This document shows positions 22,944-35,300 of a DNA stretch of 64,000 nucleotides, piece by piece (the first letter of the stretch is position 1; every line of letters begins with the position of its first letter). The translations under genes and the position numbers were made by a program. This stretch comes from Amblyornis subalaris (taxonomy: Eukaryota > Chordata > Aves > Passeriformes > Ptilonorhynchidae): assembly GCA_018881555.1 (NCBI GenBank), contig JACAXG010000008.1:14750816-14814815 (forward strand). The letters run 5' to 3'. The notes below the pieces were generated by a model. It was not told the origin of the DNA and did no database searches. It was given only the letters and a program-made list of their open reading frames with translations.

Positions 22944-25900
22944 TCAGCCCTCTTCCCTGTTGTGTAGTGGGATGACAAATACAGAGATGTCATCGTAGGA
23001 TGCCTCGTGGCTGTCATCCAGCATCCACTGGTGGCCTCTCTTCTTTCCCCTTGCTCTGCATACCAAGCACTTGGCCAGTTCTGAAAACCTGTGGGTGGAA
23101 AAATGCAGGGTATGGGTTAACATAGCACTATTCCTCCTTGAAAACAATATTGAGATGTGGCTTGTCAAAATAGCAAGGTTTTTAAGACACCAACTTTGTA
23201 ATTGTTACTTTAGGATGGGGACAGATTAGCAGGCAATTTCCAGAGTCACAAGAGTGGTCATGCCTGAGGTGACCTGGAAGCAGCAGAATCTCAGCCTGCT
23301 TTAGGTCTGACCAGGTTCTTTGGAAGGGAAAACAACGGTAAAGCTGTTATTACCTTTGAGGATCCGTCCTGTTTTCTGCAAGGAAGCTCCTGACCACATG
23401 GGCCACCTCATTGTTGCACAGAACATCCCAAAGGCCATCAGTTGCCATGATGAGGACATCATCCTCCTTAATGTCATGCAGAGCAAAGTCAAATACATTC
23501 ACCTGGAAAGCACAGGAGTAAATCTGTGACAATTCCTGCAATGTAAGAGGGGTCAGGGAGATGAGACTTCCCCTGAGAGATGACACAGTGGGACCAGGGT
23601 GCTTGGAATCTTTTATGTCCCCTTGCTGCTATGCTTTGAGATTCCTGTCTTGGGGATTCTCTGGGCAGCATGGCCAGAGAGAAGGGGAATGGAGAAAGGA
23701 CATGGCTGAGGCCTGCCAGGTCTGTAAAAGGTGCATGCTACAGAGGAGGAGCAGCTTGTTTAATTCCATCCTACAGTTCCCATGTGCTGTGACTGACCTT
23801 GGGAATGCAGGAGAGGAAGGGTTTGACTTCAATGTTGGTGTCGATGACTTTGAGTTGATGATCCCCCAGGCCTCGAGAGACAGCCAGAGTCCCCAACAGG
23901 CGAGCCTGGCCCCAAAGCAAAACAGGATTGAAACAGAGAGATGTGGCACCTTTAAGGCCGATGTGTGGCTTGTCCTGACTGAGCTGTGTGTTGCCTTTAG
24001 GACCTTTCTCCAAGCATCACCCAGAACAGCCTCTGGAGACTTTGAGGATGGAGGAGTGATCAGAAACAACGGTCTGACGGGAGTGTGGAGGCAGCCTGCA
24101 TGTGGATGGCTCCTGGTGGCCCATGGTGTGCTCTGGGTAATGCTGCAGACTACACAAAGCCCATGGTAGCATCTGCTTTTAATCTGAGGTGGCAAGAAAG
24201 AGAATTGGGTTGGTTTGGGGGCATCCCTTTCTCCTGGCAAAGNAGGTTCTGCATTGACCCCACAAAGGGGGTGCCATGTGGTGCTGGGGGTGCTTTCTGC
24301 TCAACCCCAGCAGGAAGATGCTGGATGTGTTCAGTCATTGCTTCTCCCTACCTCCTCCTTCCCTCTCTAGGCTCGTTTCTCAGCCTCTCTAAAAGGAAGA
24401 CAAGTTTGTGAGAAAGGCATTAGAGCTGAAGGAGACAGTCCCAAGGTGCAGTTGATTCAGTAAGTTCTCACATGAAATGAGTCCTTGTGTGCAAGGGGAG
24501 CTGAGGAAAGGCTGGCTCAGGGCTGCTCTCTGCTCTGCTGTACTCTGGAGGAGGGTGCAGACTGCTCTAGAGGGCTCTGGGTTACACCTACCAGGCAGCA
24601 AAGGGAGCTGCTGTACTGGGGCTGTGGGACTGTGCCATGCTGGAGAGCACCAGAGCTCTGCCCTAGTGCCTTGGAGCATGACATGAGTGACAGGGACACT
24701 GAGGACCCCAGCAGACTTGCCTGTGCCTTCCCAGTGTGTAAAGCATTAGCTACCTGCTTCCCATGACCATGGACAAGAGGATACTTGAGGTCAGCTTTCT
24801 CCACCGTCTTGTACCCCCTGGAACAGAAAATTCACTGTTGATTTGAGATTTGTCTGACTTGGTAGTACAACCCAGCCAGAGCATTTTGACTGATTGAACC
24901 CTGTGGTGTCCCCATGCACAGGCAGCTCACTAAGGAAGGGGCAAGGTGACTTGCTGAAGCAGATGCAGCGAAGGTGACCCCTTGCTGAATGCCCAGATGT
25001 TTTTCACTGTCCCCTTCCTCCCCAGCTTGTACCTGCACCAGGCTGGGACTCCCTGCACCAGCCCCACCTCTATGGATACCAGAAGGATCATCTTGACTGT
25101 TTTCTAACCACCCTGCCAGGGCCCAGTTCTTCAGTCAGAGGCAGCTGCTCACAGCGCCCTTCCCTCCCATCCTGCTGCTGCTCTCACCAGCAGGACATGC
25201 CCCTTCTCCCTTCACCTCCCCTTTGCTAGGAGCAGGTAAAGCTGCCCTGTGCTGCAGCCTTATCCTCGGGCAGAAGGGACTCACCAGCCCTCCATGAAGT
25301 AATCCCGGTACAGGACTTTCTGGCCCACGTCATCTCCCTTCAACCTCCGTGGAAACTCAAAGCGTGTGAACTCGCCATCCAGGAGCTTGGGGAAAAGAAA
25401 AGCCTGGAGGAGGGAACGGAGGTGTGAGGATAGACAGGTTCTGCTTCAGCAGAGTAGGGCACCAAAGCTGCTGCTGCCTCAGGACTGGCACTCCCAGCAG
25501 CAGAATGGAGACCAGGACTGGGAAAGCACGTTCCAATGAGGACATGAGCATCTTCCATGCTAAAGACTCTTGGCTGAATCTCTACCCCAGCCCTCCCTGG
25601 CTACTGCCAGCTGACATTATGGCCACACAGTGGCCTTCAAGCAAAGCTGGTGGTCCTCTTGCCACAAGCCCTGTCTGACCCAGTGGGATGCTTGCAGCTG
25701 GATTGTCTGGTGTATGGAAGGAGTCACTCACCAAGTGCTGGATTCGCTGCCTCTCTGACTCGGGTGTGAACTCGCTGCTCATGGGCACAATGTTGTCCTT
25801 CAGGACAAGAATTGCCCTACGAGGGGGGAAAAGGCAAAGCTGAGCTGTGCCAGAGAATAGCTGTGCACCCAAAACTGTTCAAAAATGCCAGTGTATTTTA

Positions 25901-28900
25901 AATAACTCCATTGCAATTGCACTGTTGCAGCAGAGAACTGTGCTTGCCTAGTTTGACAGTGGTTGAGCTCACTGCTAAAGGAATGGGGCACCAAGGCCAG
26001 GTGAGGAAGCTCTTGAGGATACCTTGAAATCACCTTCCACTTTTAAACATCTGCCAGGTTGAGTGCACTGCTGCATTACCACCCCAATGCTGTGTCTGGG
26101 CAGCTTTAGTCCCTTGAAATCCCAAAGGAGGGCATGAGAAGGCATGAGAGCACCTTTCTTCTGACAAGTCCTGTGCTAGGCAGGAGGGAAATGGCTGGGC
26201 TGCANATTTACTGTCTGTAGGATCTGGCAGGCAGCTAAACACCACACAGCCACTCGCTCCCCACACAGCCATTGGGATGGGGGAGGCAATTGGGAGAAAA
26301 GAAAGTAAAATCGGTGGGTTGAGAGAGAGAAAGCTTAATAGAACAGAAATGGAAGACAAAATAACGAGAAAAGCATTAGAATATAGAAAACAACAGTGCA
26401 GCTGCTCACCACCCATTGACTGATGCCCAGCCAGTTCCCCAGCAGTGGCCTCAGGCCAGCTTTCCCCTCAGTTCACACACTGAGCATGTGCCATGTGGTC
26501 TGGAATATCCCTCGGGTCAGTTGGGGTCAGCTGTCCTAGCTGTGTTCCCTCTCAGCTTCTTGTACCCCCCAAACCCCTTTGCTGGTGTGGTGAGAATCTT
26601 GCAAGCTCTGCTCAACAACAGCTAAACCATCAGTGGGTTATCAACATTGTCCACTAAAACCCTATCCCAGCTGAAACCATGACACTAAGATGCTGGAAAC
26701 CTTGCTTATCTCTCAGCTTTCATCCCCAGCAACTTCTCCCTTTTATTATGACTCACCTGCTGTCCCCAGCATTGGCCACATACAGCTTTCCCTGGAAATA
26801 AAGGGCAGCCAGAGCAGTGCAACCTCCCGCCTGGTTCATAGCTTCCATCTCCTGACCGATGACTTCGTCCTGTTGGTTTAAGTTTGGAGACTGATGTGAT
26901 CTGGGCTGCTGCTTTCTACACGCTGCCTCACCCCTCCCAGCAGAAATCCAGAACCAAAACTGACTGTGGATGGGCCACAGGAAACCAGCACGGTGACAGA
27001 CGATGTTGCTTCCGTACAGCCAACAGAGCCTGGGCCAGCAGGACCCGTGCCCTGCACGGGGTACTCACACACTCCTGGAAGGCATTCTCCAGGGCTCCCA
27101 CCACCAGGTCTGCTGCGTGGATGTGCTTCTCCTCCACGAACTGGGGGTCACTGTCACAAACGCAGCGTCCGCTGAGGTGCATGGGGGGCCGGGCCTCGGT
27201 GATGCCTCCCACCACCTCCTCCAGCTTCTGCTTGATGCAGTAGTGCAGATAGTTGGAGGCGATGATGGCAGCGTCCGGGCCACCGTGGCCATCAAACAGC
27301 GCCCAGTAGTGACCAGTCAGAAACTGCCATGAGGAAGAGAGACGGGACAGGGGCTGAAGAGGTTGTACAGATGGCAGGCTCACAGCCAAGATGTCCCTGT
27401 GTGGGTTTTGCCTGGCTTTTCCACCCCACTACCCTTCCCCGCCACTGGTAAATCTCCTGTGCAGCTCAAACTCAAGTGATGCCCATGTACCGCTCTGCCG
27501 GACCCATCATCGAGCTCTGAGCATCTGGATTTGCACCACCCACCCTCATGTGCTGTTCCTGTGTTTTAGGGGAGATGAGGCCTTTTCACAAGAGGTGAGG
27601 CAGAGCCTGCTCCCAGCTGACAGCATCCTGTGTACCCGGCTCACGCTGCTGCCCCAAGTGATGACAACACACACTGGCCCTTGGAAGCAGAGCGAGGACA
27701 GGAAATGTGAGGGCAGCAAGGGCTTGCAAGACCTCAAATGCTGCAAGTCATGGGCCATGGGAATAGAAATGGCATGTACAGACAGAGCTGTGTGTTTGTT
27801 GGTGACAGGGCACATGGGTCCCCTAAACACATCCAAGGAAGGGTTTCAGCATGTGGGTATGTAGGACTGATGGAACAATCCCGTGTTTCCTGAACCCAGG
27901 CCCTTGGGTGGCAGCAAAAGGCTGGCAGCAGGGTGAGACAGCCTGCCTGAGGGCAATACCTGCGTAGAGCACAGGATCAGCCATTCCTCATCCTCCTCCA
28001 GGCCTGGCTCTCTCCTCCGGACGGAGATCTGACAGCAGGCTGCCTGGTCCTCATTGAACTTGGACTTCTCGGCATTGATAACCCTGCAAAGGCTCCAGGT
28101 AAGGTGTGGGGACACTGTACCTCACCTGCTCCCAACCAGCTGTGCTGGGTGCTTTGCCTCTTCTTTCCAGCCCCATGCTCCCTGCTCCCTTTTCAAACTC
28201 GAGGATCTCTTTGCTGGTGACTGAAATAGGAAGTCCTTTATGTGCAGCAGGGAAAAGCCTGGCTGGGGACACAGAGACCTGCACCCTGGCCTTGGGCAGC
28301 CCTTGTCAGCAGCCCACACTGTGCCGTTTCCTTGTTGACACAGTGCATTGCAAAACCACCACTGCTTTTCCTTCCAGCCTTGCTAATGTTCGTCCCTGGA
28401 TGGGAGTTTGCTCTCCTTGCATTTCACACTGTGACATCCCAAGACCACAGGGTCATGACGTGGTCTGACCAGGATGTGGGGACAGCTCCTGGCTGGAGTT
28501 GTTCTGCCTGATCCATCCCCTCTGCCCTTTAAAACAGCAAACCAAAAGATTTCTAAAAATGTGGCCTTCCCCTTCCTTCGTTTTAAAGACATTTTGCTAC
28601 GAGCGGTGCTGCTCTCGGGGCTGTCCCAGTCACCTGTCACAGCACTGGTGCCGGCCCTGCGGCTGGCAGGGGGAAGGCACGGGTGTCCCCGGCAGGAAGG
28701 GAGAGGGGCCGGAGGATTCACCGCCACGCCAAACCATCTCTGGAGCAGGAAGCCGCTCCCTCCACGCCCGCAGAGGGGGCTGCAGCCGAGGGGCGCAGCG
28801 CGGGCAGGGAGGGTGCGACCACTCCCGGCACCTCGCCAGGGGTCCCCTAAGCAACCGCCGCACCCTTCGCACCCCCAAACCTGCACTGCCGCCCGGTATC

Positions 28901-29207
28901 ACCATCCCCGGAGACCCCCTAACCCCGCCCGGCCACCCCGGGGCTCTCCCGGAGCCCGTCCCGGAGCGGCCCCGCTGCCGGCCCGCACTCACTCGGCGTA
29001 TCCCGCGCCCCAGGGCAGGGCCCGCTCGGGCCCGGCGCCCCGCACGGCCCGCCCGCCCCGCGGGGCCTCCTCGCCGCCGCCGGGCAGGAACTTGGGCCGG
29101 CGGTAGCGCAGGGCGGGGGGCGGCGGCCCCGGCCCCGGAGCCGGGGTTGTGCCGGGGCGCTCGGCGGGGCCGCCCCGCCGCCAGCGCCGCAGCCACTCGC
29201 CCGACAT
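22944..29207 (-). CDS. PPM1M: PPM1M, PP2C-family protein phosphatase 1M (10 exons, complete)
   Basis: Coding exons in transcript order (complement): 28993-29207, 27960-28083, 27069-27323, 26757-26869, 25732-25816, 25285-25403, 24754-24817, 23798-23905, 23354-23502, 22944-23088. They sum to 1377 nt, 458 residues, close to the human length. All introns are GT-AG. It is a metal-dependent Ser/Thr phosphatase of the PPM1H/J/M group. Visible PP2C motifs: LFDGHGG (Asp124), VANAGDSR (about 229-236), SRGLGDH (Asp340), MATDGLWDVL (Asp383) and SYDDISVFVIP near the C-terminus; the Asp residues bind the catalytic metal pair, so it should be active. FLTGHYW and RRLKGDDVGQKVLYRD are group-specific. The N-terminal 60 residues are Pro/Arg/Gly-rich and weakly conserved. 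The start MSGEWLRRW matches family position and has G at -3; the frame stays open 57 codons further upstream. The family dephosphorylates signalling proteins; the in vivo substrate is not evident here. Confidence 0.96.
23089..28992 (-). other. PPM1M introns
   Basis: Nine short introns of about 0.2-0.9 kb: 28084-28992, 27324-27959, 26870-27068, 25817-26756, 25404-25731, 24818-25284, 23906-24753, 23503-23797, 23089-23353. No embedded gene, repeat or RNA was recognised. Open frames seen on either strand of these introns do not continue into exons in frame. Confidence 0.75.
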
Positions 29208-29376
29208 GGCGGGGCAGGTGCGGCTCCTCCCGGCCGCGGCCGCGGTCCCGCCCCGGGGCGGTGCGGTGCGGAGCGGAGCGGCCCCGCGCTCCGGAACGGG
29301 CGGTGCTGCCTGCCCAGCCGTTTCCTGCCCGGGACGCGGCGGAGCGGAGCCGAGCGGAGCGGAGCCGAGCGGAGCC
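29208..29376. promoter_or_regulatory. Bidirectional promoter, PPM1M (-) and TWF2 (+)
   Basis: Only 169 bp separate the two start codons, which point away from each other, so both 5' UTRs and the core promoter must share this stretch or overlap. It contains GC boxes such as cccgccccgg near 29247 and a cggccgcggccgcgg run, and no TATA box. The same head-to-head arrangement exists in mammals. Shared regulation is inferred from the geometry. Confidence 0.85.
29341..29376 (+). repeat. GGAGC/CGAGC tandem repeat abutting the TWF2 start codon
   Basis: A 15-base unit GGAGCGGAGCCGAGC occurs at 29341-29355 and again exactly at 29356-29370, followed by GGAGCC and then the TWF2 ATG. It forms the end of the TWF2 5' UTR. 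A looser gcggtgcggtgcggagcgg run lies about 70 bases upstream. Such repeats are prone to length change. Confidence 0.85.
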
Positions 29377-32300
29377 ATGACTCACCAGACCGGCATCCAC
29401 GGTGAGCGGTGCCCGCCGAGCGCCGGTGTCCCCCCGCCCCATCCCGCGGGGAAGCCGCCGCTGCCGCGCCCGGCTCCGGCGCCCGCCCCGGGCTGGGCTG
29501 CCCCGCTGCGCCCCCGCGGTCGGCACCCCCGGGGCCGCGCCCCGCGCATCCCCGGCCCCGCCGCGGCGGGCTGCGGGCGGTGTCGCGACACCGGAGGCGA
29601 GGGAGGCGATAAGATGAAGCTTCCCGAAGGAGCCGGCAGGCTTCCTGCGAGTAGCGGGGGTGGGGGACACTGAGTCAGGCTCGGAGCGTTTGGGTGCCGG
29701 GAGGGGGTGCGGGAGGGGATCTGGCCCCGGGGTGCCGCCGGTGCGGGGCTCTCCCGCATCCTTTGTCTGGGCTGATGCTCAACAGCCGCCGTGACATGCT
29801 CGGGCAGATGTGCCACGCACATCTGCCCGGCCGCAGCCCCGGCCACCGCTCCCCTGCCTACGGGGATGCGCGGCCCCAGCTGCCCCCAGCCCGGGGGAGC
29901 TGCGGAGAGCCCGAGTGAATTCCTGCTCCCCGATTTCTCCGCCCGCTCCCTACAGGACCCCGCCAGCACCCCGACACGGCAGCTTTTGCATTTCTGAGTG
30001 TGCTTGGTGCATGACTGTGTGTCCTCACGGTATTTCCCTCCTGCCCCCCGCCTTGCCAGCTCAATTAGCAATATTAATCAGGAGCAGAGGTGCTGCATAA
30101 TTTATATAACCCAATCAATATGCGAGCAGGGATGTGAGAGCAGCTGCCCCTGGAGCCCTGCTCTGCGCGGTCGGGTGTGAATCCAACCCAGCAGCGTGTC
30201 CCAGGAGGGGAGCTGGGACAGTGGCCTCACAGCTCCCTCCGGTTAGCACCTTTGTGCCAGGGTGGGAATTTCTGCCTGCTGTTCCTTCATGGAATGAGCA
30301 TCCTTGTTCTTTGAGCATGGTCGAGAACATCCTTCCCCTGCAGTTGCTCCTGGAGGGGCTGTAGCTGAGAAGTGGCCAGCAATGATGAGTAGATGTTTCT
30401 CCTGCATTGCTCAGGGGAGCTGGTGGTTCAGGGCATTGGGCTTCAGATTCATCACTTCTGGCTTAAGCCGAGATCCCGAAGTTCAGGCTCTTAGTAAATG
30501 TTCCTTGTGTTGTAAAAATATAATAATAATTAATAAAGGGAAAAATCATCAGGGTGGACCCCAGCACCCACCTGGGTGTGCTGGCCCTGCTCTGCAGAGC
30601 TGGGGTTTGGGCAGGCAGGGCCTGTTGCACTGTGTGCCCCATGAGGCTGCTGCCTGTTGCTCACTGGCCATGCTCGGCTGCTCCTGTGCTGCTGGTGCTG
30701 TCCTTCCTGGCACCCTGCGGCTGCCGGGGAGGGAGATGTGCCGGCTTGGCTCTCTCTCAGAGCACTGACCTTCGCTGACCTTGGCTGCCCACGCTCGGCA
30801 AACCCTCCGTGACCAGTGCTGAGAGTCACCGTGAGGCACCGTTGCCCATAGGACGTGATGTGCCCTGTCAGCGGGAAAGGGGAAGGGATTCGACTTCCCC
30901 CAAGAAGCTGCAGTGGTGCAGGGTGGGGATGGACCTCATTACTCTGCCTTGGCAGCCAGATCCCCGAACTGGGGGTGGTGTAAAACCTCTCTGTGCATAT
31001 GGAAAATAGCTTGTGTTGCGTGGTCTTGCTGTCGCAGCATCTTGGACCTCTCTGGATTCTCCATCCATCCCCTGTTGCATGGTCTCTCTTCCGGGAAGCT
31101 GCTGTTTCCTCTCTGAATGCAAATCTGCCCCTCCAACACCTGCCATGCACAACTGGGGCGCTCTGTCTTTAAGGGAACCCCCCGAGGTGGGTTTGGGAAT
31201 ATTTCAGTCCACCCCACCCTGTCATGGTGATCGAATTAATCTGTTTGCTCAGCAAAGAGCAGATTCCATATCGAATGAGGAACAGCAATCCTGCTGCTGA
31301 GGCACTGAGGTCTGTTGTTTGCTGGGGAGGAGGGATTCTCGACGTCTTCTGGTTTCTGGGGCCTTGTTATCTTTGTGTGCACCCAGCACTTTGTGTTTTT
31401 TCGTTCCCATTTCTCCTGTATTTTCAGGAAGACACCTGCTCCTAGGGGAATTATGATCAGATTTCATGGCTGACTTAGGGGAGGTTGCAGACGAGCTGGT
31501 GAGGGGTTTTGCTTGACACTGTGCTAGATCTGTGTGAGGGCAGGGTGACGTGGTGGTGGGGAATCCCCGGAGCAGTCCCCTGCTGCGATGCTCCCACATG
31601 CTCGCACGTCATCGCAGCTTTTGGGGAGAAACAAGTGTTCCCCAGGGAGGGGAAGTGATGGCAGTGGGAGCTGCAGGTTCAGGGAGTGCAGTCAGGGCTG
31701 AGCCTTTCATGCAGGAGCAAGAGGCTATTTATTATTTTCTTAGGTATCCCAGGCAGCTCTCTTGAAGGTGCTGGCGAGAAAACCCGGCTGCCATGGAGAC
31801 TGCCAGGCTGGGAAGGCGGTTGGAAGCTATCAAAGGGTGCTGTGGGCTTCCTGGGGCTGGAAACCTGCTTTTTAACTACAGCTGGGAGAATTCATTGAGT
31901 GTTTTTACAGTCCCTGTTTTGCTCTGAGAGGCATTAGATTGGAACAGCATTCACTGCTTGAGTTTAGAACCTTGGGAAGGCCATGCTGAACCAGGGCTTT
32001 GATGCTGGCGGGAGGTCAGCTGCTTTCAGTTCCTCCAATGATCTCTTTCAAGACCAATGGGTAGAGAGAAAAAGTCTCTCAGAGGGTATTTTTTTTCATC
32101 TAGAAAGTAAAGAAATCAAATGCATGTTGTTTCTTCAACCCAAAAATAGAGTTTGGCACCTGCTCTTTCTGAGGGAGGTGGCAAGATCTGGGAATGGGGG
32201 AGGACCTTTGCTCCCATCCACAGNTGAGCTGCTGCTTTGCCCCAGGCCTGGATCTTGCATTGGGAAAGCATCTGGTAGGAATGGATATTTGCTTCAGGAG

Positions 32301-35300
32301 AAGCATAACCATGATGCACACAGGCAGAAATGCTGTCAGATGGGAAAAAANGGAGCAGAGAGGTGGAACCCAGGAGCTGCTGGGTCTGCAAAGGTCTCCT
32401 TGGAAAGCAGGCAGCTTCCTGGCTCTTCAGTGAGGAGAAAGAAGGACCTTCTCTGCCCGTTCACCACATCCTCAGCCCCTCTCCTCCTGCTGTGCTGGGA
32501 GGCAGCACTGGCTCCTGAGATGATTGGATGCCCAGATTCAGGAGCAGCTTCGTGGCTGGAATGCTGGGGTAACCCCCTAACCAGGGATGTGTCACACGAT
32601 GCCATCAGCGGAGGAGCAGGAGGAGAAGGAGAAGGGATGGCTGGTTCATGGCCCCTGTTAGCCTTGGGGGACAGAGGGCACTGGGCTGCTGCAAGGATGT
32701 TTTTGAGGAGCCTGACCCACTCACGAGCTCTTTTCTTGGGCCAGCTTGGAGGCTGAGGCCCACCTGGGGGCATGGCCTGTATCAAAGTGGATGGCATGTC
32801 AGGATGACCAGAGTGGCAGCATGGGTGGAAGACCTGACAAATGCCCTGAGATGTCAAACCCCTTGAAGTCAAGCACTTAAGTGGCAGGGTAGAGGAAATC
32901 CCTTGGAAAGTGTGCAGTGAGAAACTGTAAATGCAATGAGATCGTGGCCAGGGTCTGTCCCTGGGTGCCTGCCCCCTCNGATGCACAAACCAGTGCTCCG
33001 CTGGTGGCTTTACTGGGCAGAGAAAAGGAAAAACAACCAGCAGCTTCTGCAGGCAAGGAAGGACCATGTGTGCTGGCACCACCACTTTGCTGCAGGGTCT
33101 GACCAATGCTGCCTGCAGGGTGAGTGCTGCCTACCCTGGGGCGAGGAAAGGGAGGAGTAACTCCAATCCCAGGTGGCAAAGTGGAGACAAGGCAGGCCCT
33201 GGGCACACATGTGGAAAATCAGGTGTTGAGAAGCAAATGGCTGGTGTTGGGGAGGTGGCTGAAAGTCTCTGGGCAGGATTTGCACTACAGACCAGGAGTT
33301 GTCCGTGTGAAATCCTGTAGGAATACAGCCTAGCCCCACAGAAAATTGGGAGAAAAGCTTTGCTTGTCTCCTGTCTTCCTCCCTTTTCCCCCTCCCCTTC
33401 CTTCTTTCTATTTTCTCCTGACATCTGTAGCTTTTTCCCCCAGAAAAGATTCCCTGCAAGGACATATTTATTTTTTCCATGGTGAGAAATAAAATCCTCT
33501 TAGTGCTTAAACTGACCATCCGTGTCCATCAGCAGAAAAGCTCTCTGCAGTGAGTTGAGCAGGCGCTGGGTAAAGGAGTTACACTGGGATACACTGAAAA
33601 GAAGGAATTTTAGCAGCAGCAAAAGCTATTTTGTGCCTGTTGCAGTTGAGTCCTTTCCTGGATGCCCAGACAGGAGCTGGGCAGAGCTGCCTAGACAGGG
33701 AAAGTGTGGGTAATGCAGGTATNACCATGTTTTATTCATCAGCATCTTGACTTCTGTCTGGCCAAACATCCCTGGAGCTTGGACAAGTTTTGCCTGGGTT
33801 TGTGGCTGGATTTTTGGCTGAGTTTCCGTGTTGCATCCCAGGCACGCTGTGCCCCGGACAGTGAAAGGGAAGCAGCCACTTGCAGTCGCATCCAGTTGAA
33901 GATTATGTCCAGGGAATGAAAGATTGATGGCCGGAGGCTCGGGTTTCCCGTCGGGAGGGCAAGGTGACTCGATGTATTGAGAGAGGCATCTGTTTCAGGG
34001 AGCATTTATTATTGATCCGGGAGCTGGGCACTGGGTGGGGGGCATTGGGAAGGGTCAAACAAGCGAAAACCTGTTGCTCTCCCAACAAGTGAGCGAGAGG
34101 CTGGAGGAGGGGACGGCGCGGGGGAGGCGCTGTGGCTGTCGCCTCCATCCCCGTCCCCGCGGTGCTTCCCCGGGGATTGCGCGGGCGGCTCCGCTGGCAC
34201 CCTGGCATCCCCGGGGAGAGAGTGGCCGTTGCTGTGGCTACGGCTGTCATCGCTGCCTGCTGCCTCTCTCCCCCTCCGGCCTCCTTGCAGCCCGGCTCTG
34301 CTCAGAGAAGCTAACTGGGGCTGCAAACAGCNGAAAAAAGCTCGGTTTGAGAACGGCGTTTGGCAGGGTGGTACCCGCAAGCACCATCGTTCAGCGTTTT
34401 AAGACAAGCGTGATGCTTCAAGNCCGGCACTGAAATCTCCTGGGGGCTGATCCAAACGGGCACGTCGCAGGGCAGGGCAGTGCCTGCTCTGGCTGNGAAC
34501 AGCAGGTCTGGTCAGTAGGTGCAAGGATCTGACTGCCCTGCTGCTCCCTGAGCTGGGGGGGTCCGGGCTTTGTTCTGCGCCTGCTCGGGGCTGCCAGAGG
34601 GGAGGCACCATCCTGCCTTCCCACCGCCAGCTCCAGTTCTCCTCTGGCAGGTTGCCTGCAAAGTGAGGGCCACCTGAAGGCCACTGCTGGCCAAAGCATC
34701 GCCTCCCTGCCACGCTGTGAGCTGCCCAGCCTGGGTGCCCCAGTGTTGTCAGCTCTGCTCAGCCCTCCATCCCAAATGGGTGGCAGGTGCCTCTGGGCTG
34801 GGAGGTTGTGTGGTGCAAGGGGACCTGAGACGTGCTGTTATCAGGCTGCTCAATGCAGGTGGCTCGTGAATAGGGGACAACTCATCTGCAGCCTACAAAC
34901 AAATGGGAGAGGGAGGTGCTGCACGACTCGGTGGCTGAAGGCGATTTTGGGCTGGGTGGGTGGCTGAGGAAGCACAGGCAGTTGTGCCCACCAAGTCTGC
35001 CAGGAGGGTTGACAGCAGGGCTGCCTTGTGGAAAGGCCAGAAAGTTCCTCAGATGCCCCTGAGCTCGCACTGCCTCAAAGCAGCAACATCCTGAGCAGCA
35101 ACATCCATTTTTCAGGGCATGATGTCCTTCCCAGGGTTTGGTCACCCTCGTCATGAGATTTCCCAAAGGCCAAGGTGGGATCTGATGTTTCTGGCTTGAA
35201 AACCAGTACAAGTTGTTCATAATTTTTCTTCCTTCCTCTGGGACTCCCAGCTGTGGTTCCTTTGGTGGCTCCTGCACGCTGTGCCTGCTGGCACAGGTGC

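Larger units (their letters stand above)
28620..29720. promoter_or_regulatory. CpG island at the PPM1M/TWF2 divergent promoter
   Basis: Extremely GC- and CpG-rich DNA covers exon 1 of PPM1M, the intervening 169 bp and the 5' end of TWF2 including the start of its first intron. Several open frames of 130-350 codons cross this island on both strands; they consist of Pro/Arg/Ala/Gly runs and result from lack of stop codons in GC-rich DNA. Only the two short exon segments are supported as coding. Confidence 0.85.

Noticed and set aside
28499..29670. Open frames of 130-350 codons on both strands in the CpG island
   Set aside because: They are Pro/Arg/Ala/Gly-rich, overlap each other on opposite strands and cross verified splice donors of PPM1M and TWF2. 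GC-rich DNA simply lacks stop codons.
32336..33106. 256-codon minus-strand frame and overlapping plus-strand frames in TWF2 intron 1
   Set aside because: No domain, includes N's, and competes with an equally long frame on the other strand. Most likely chance.
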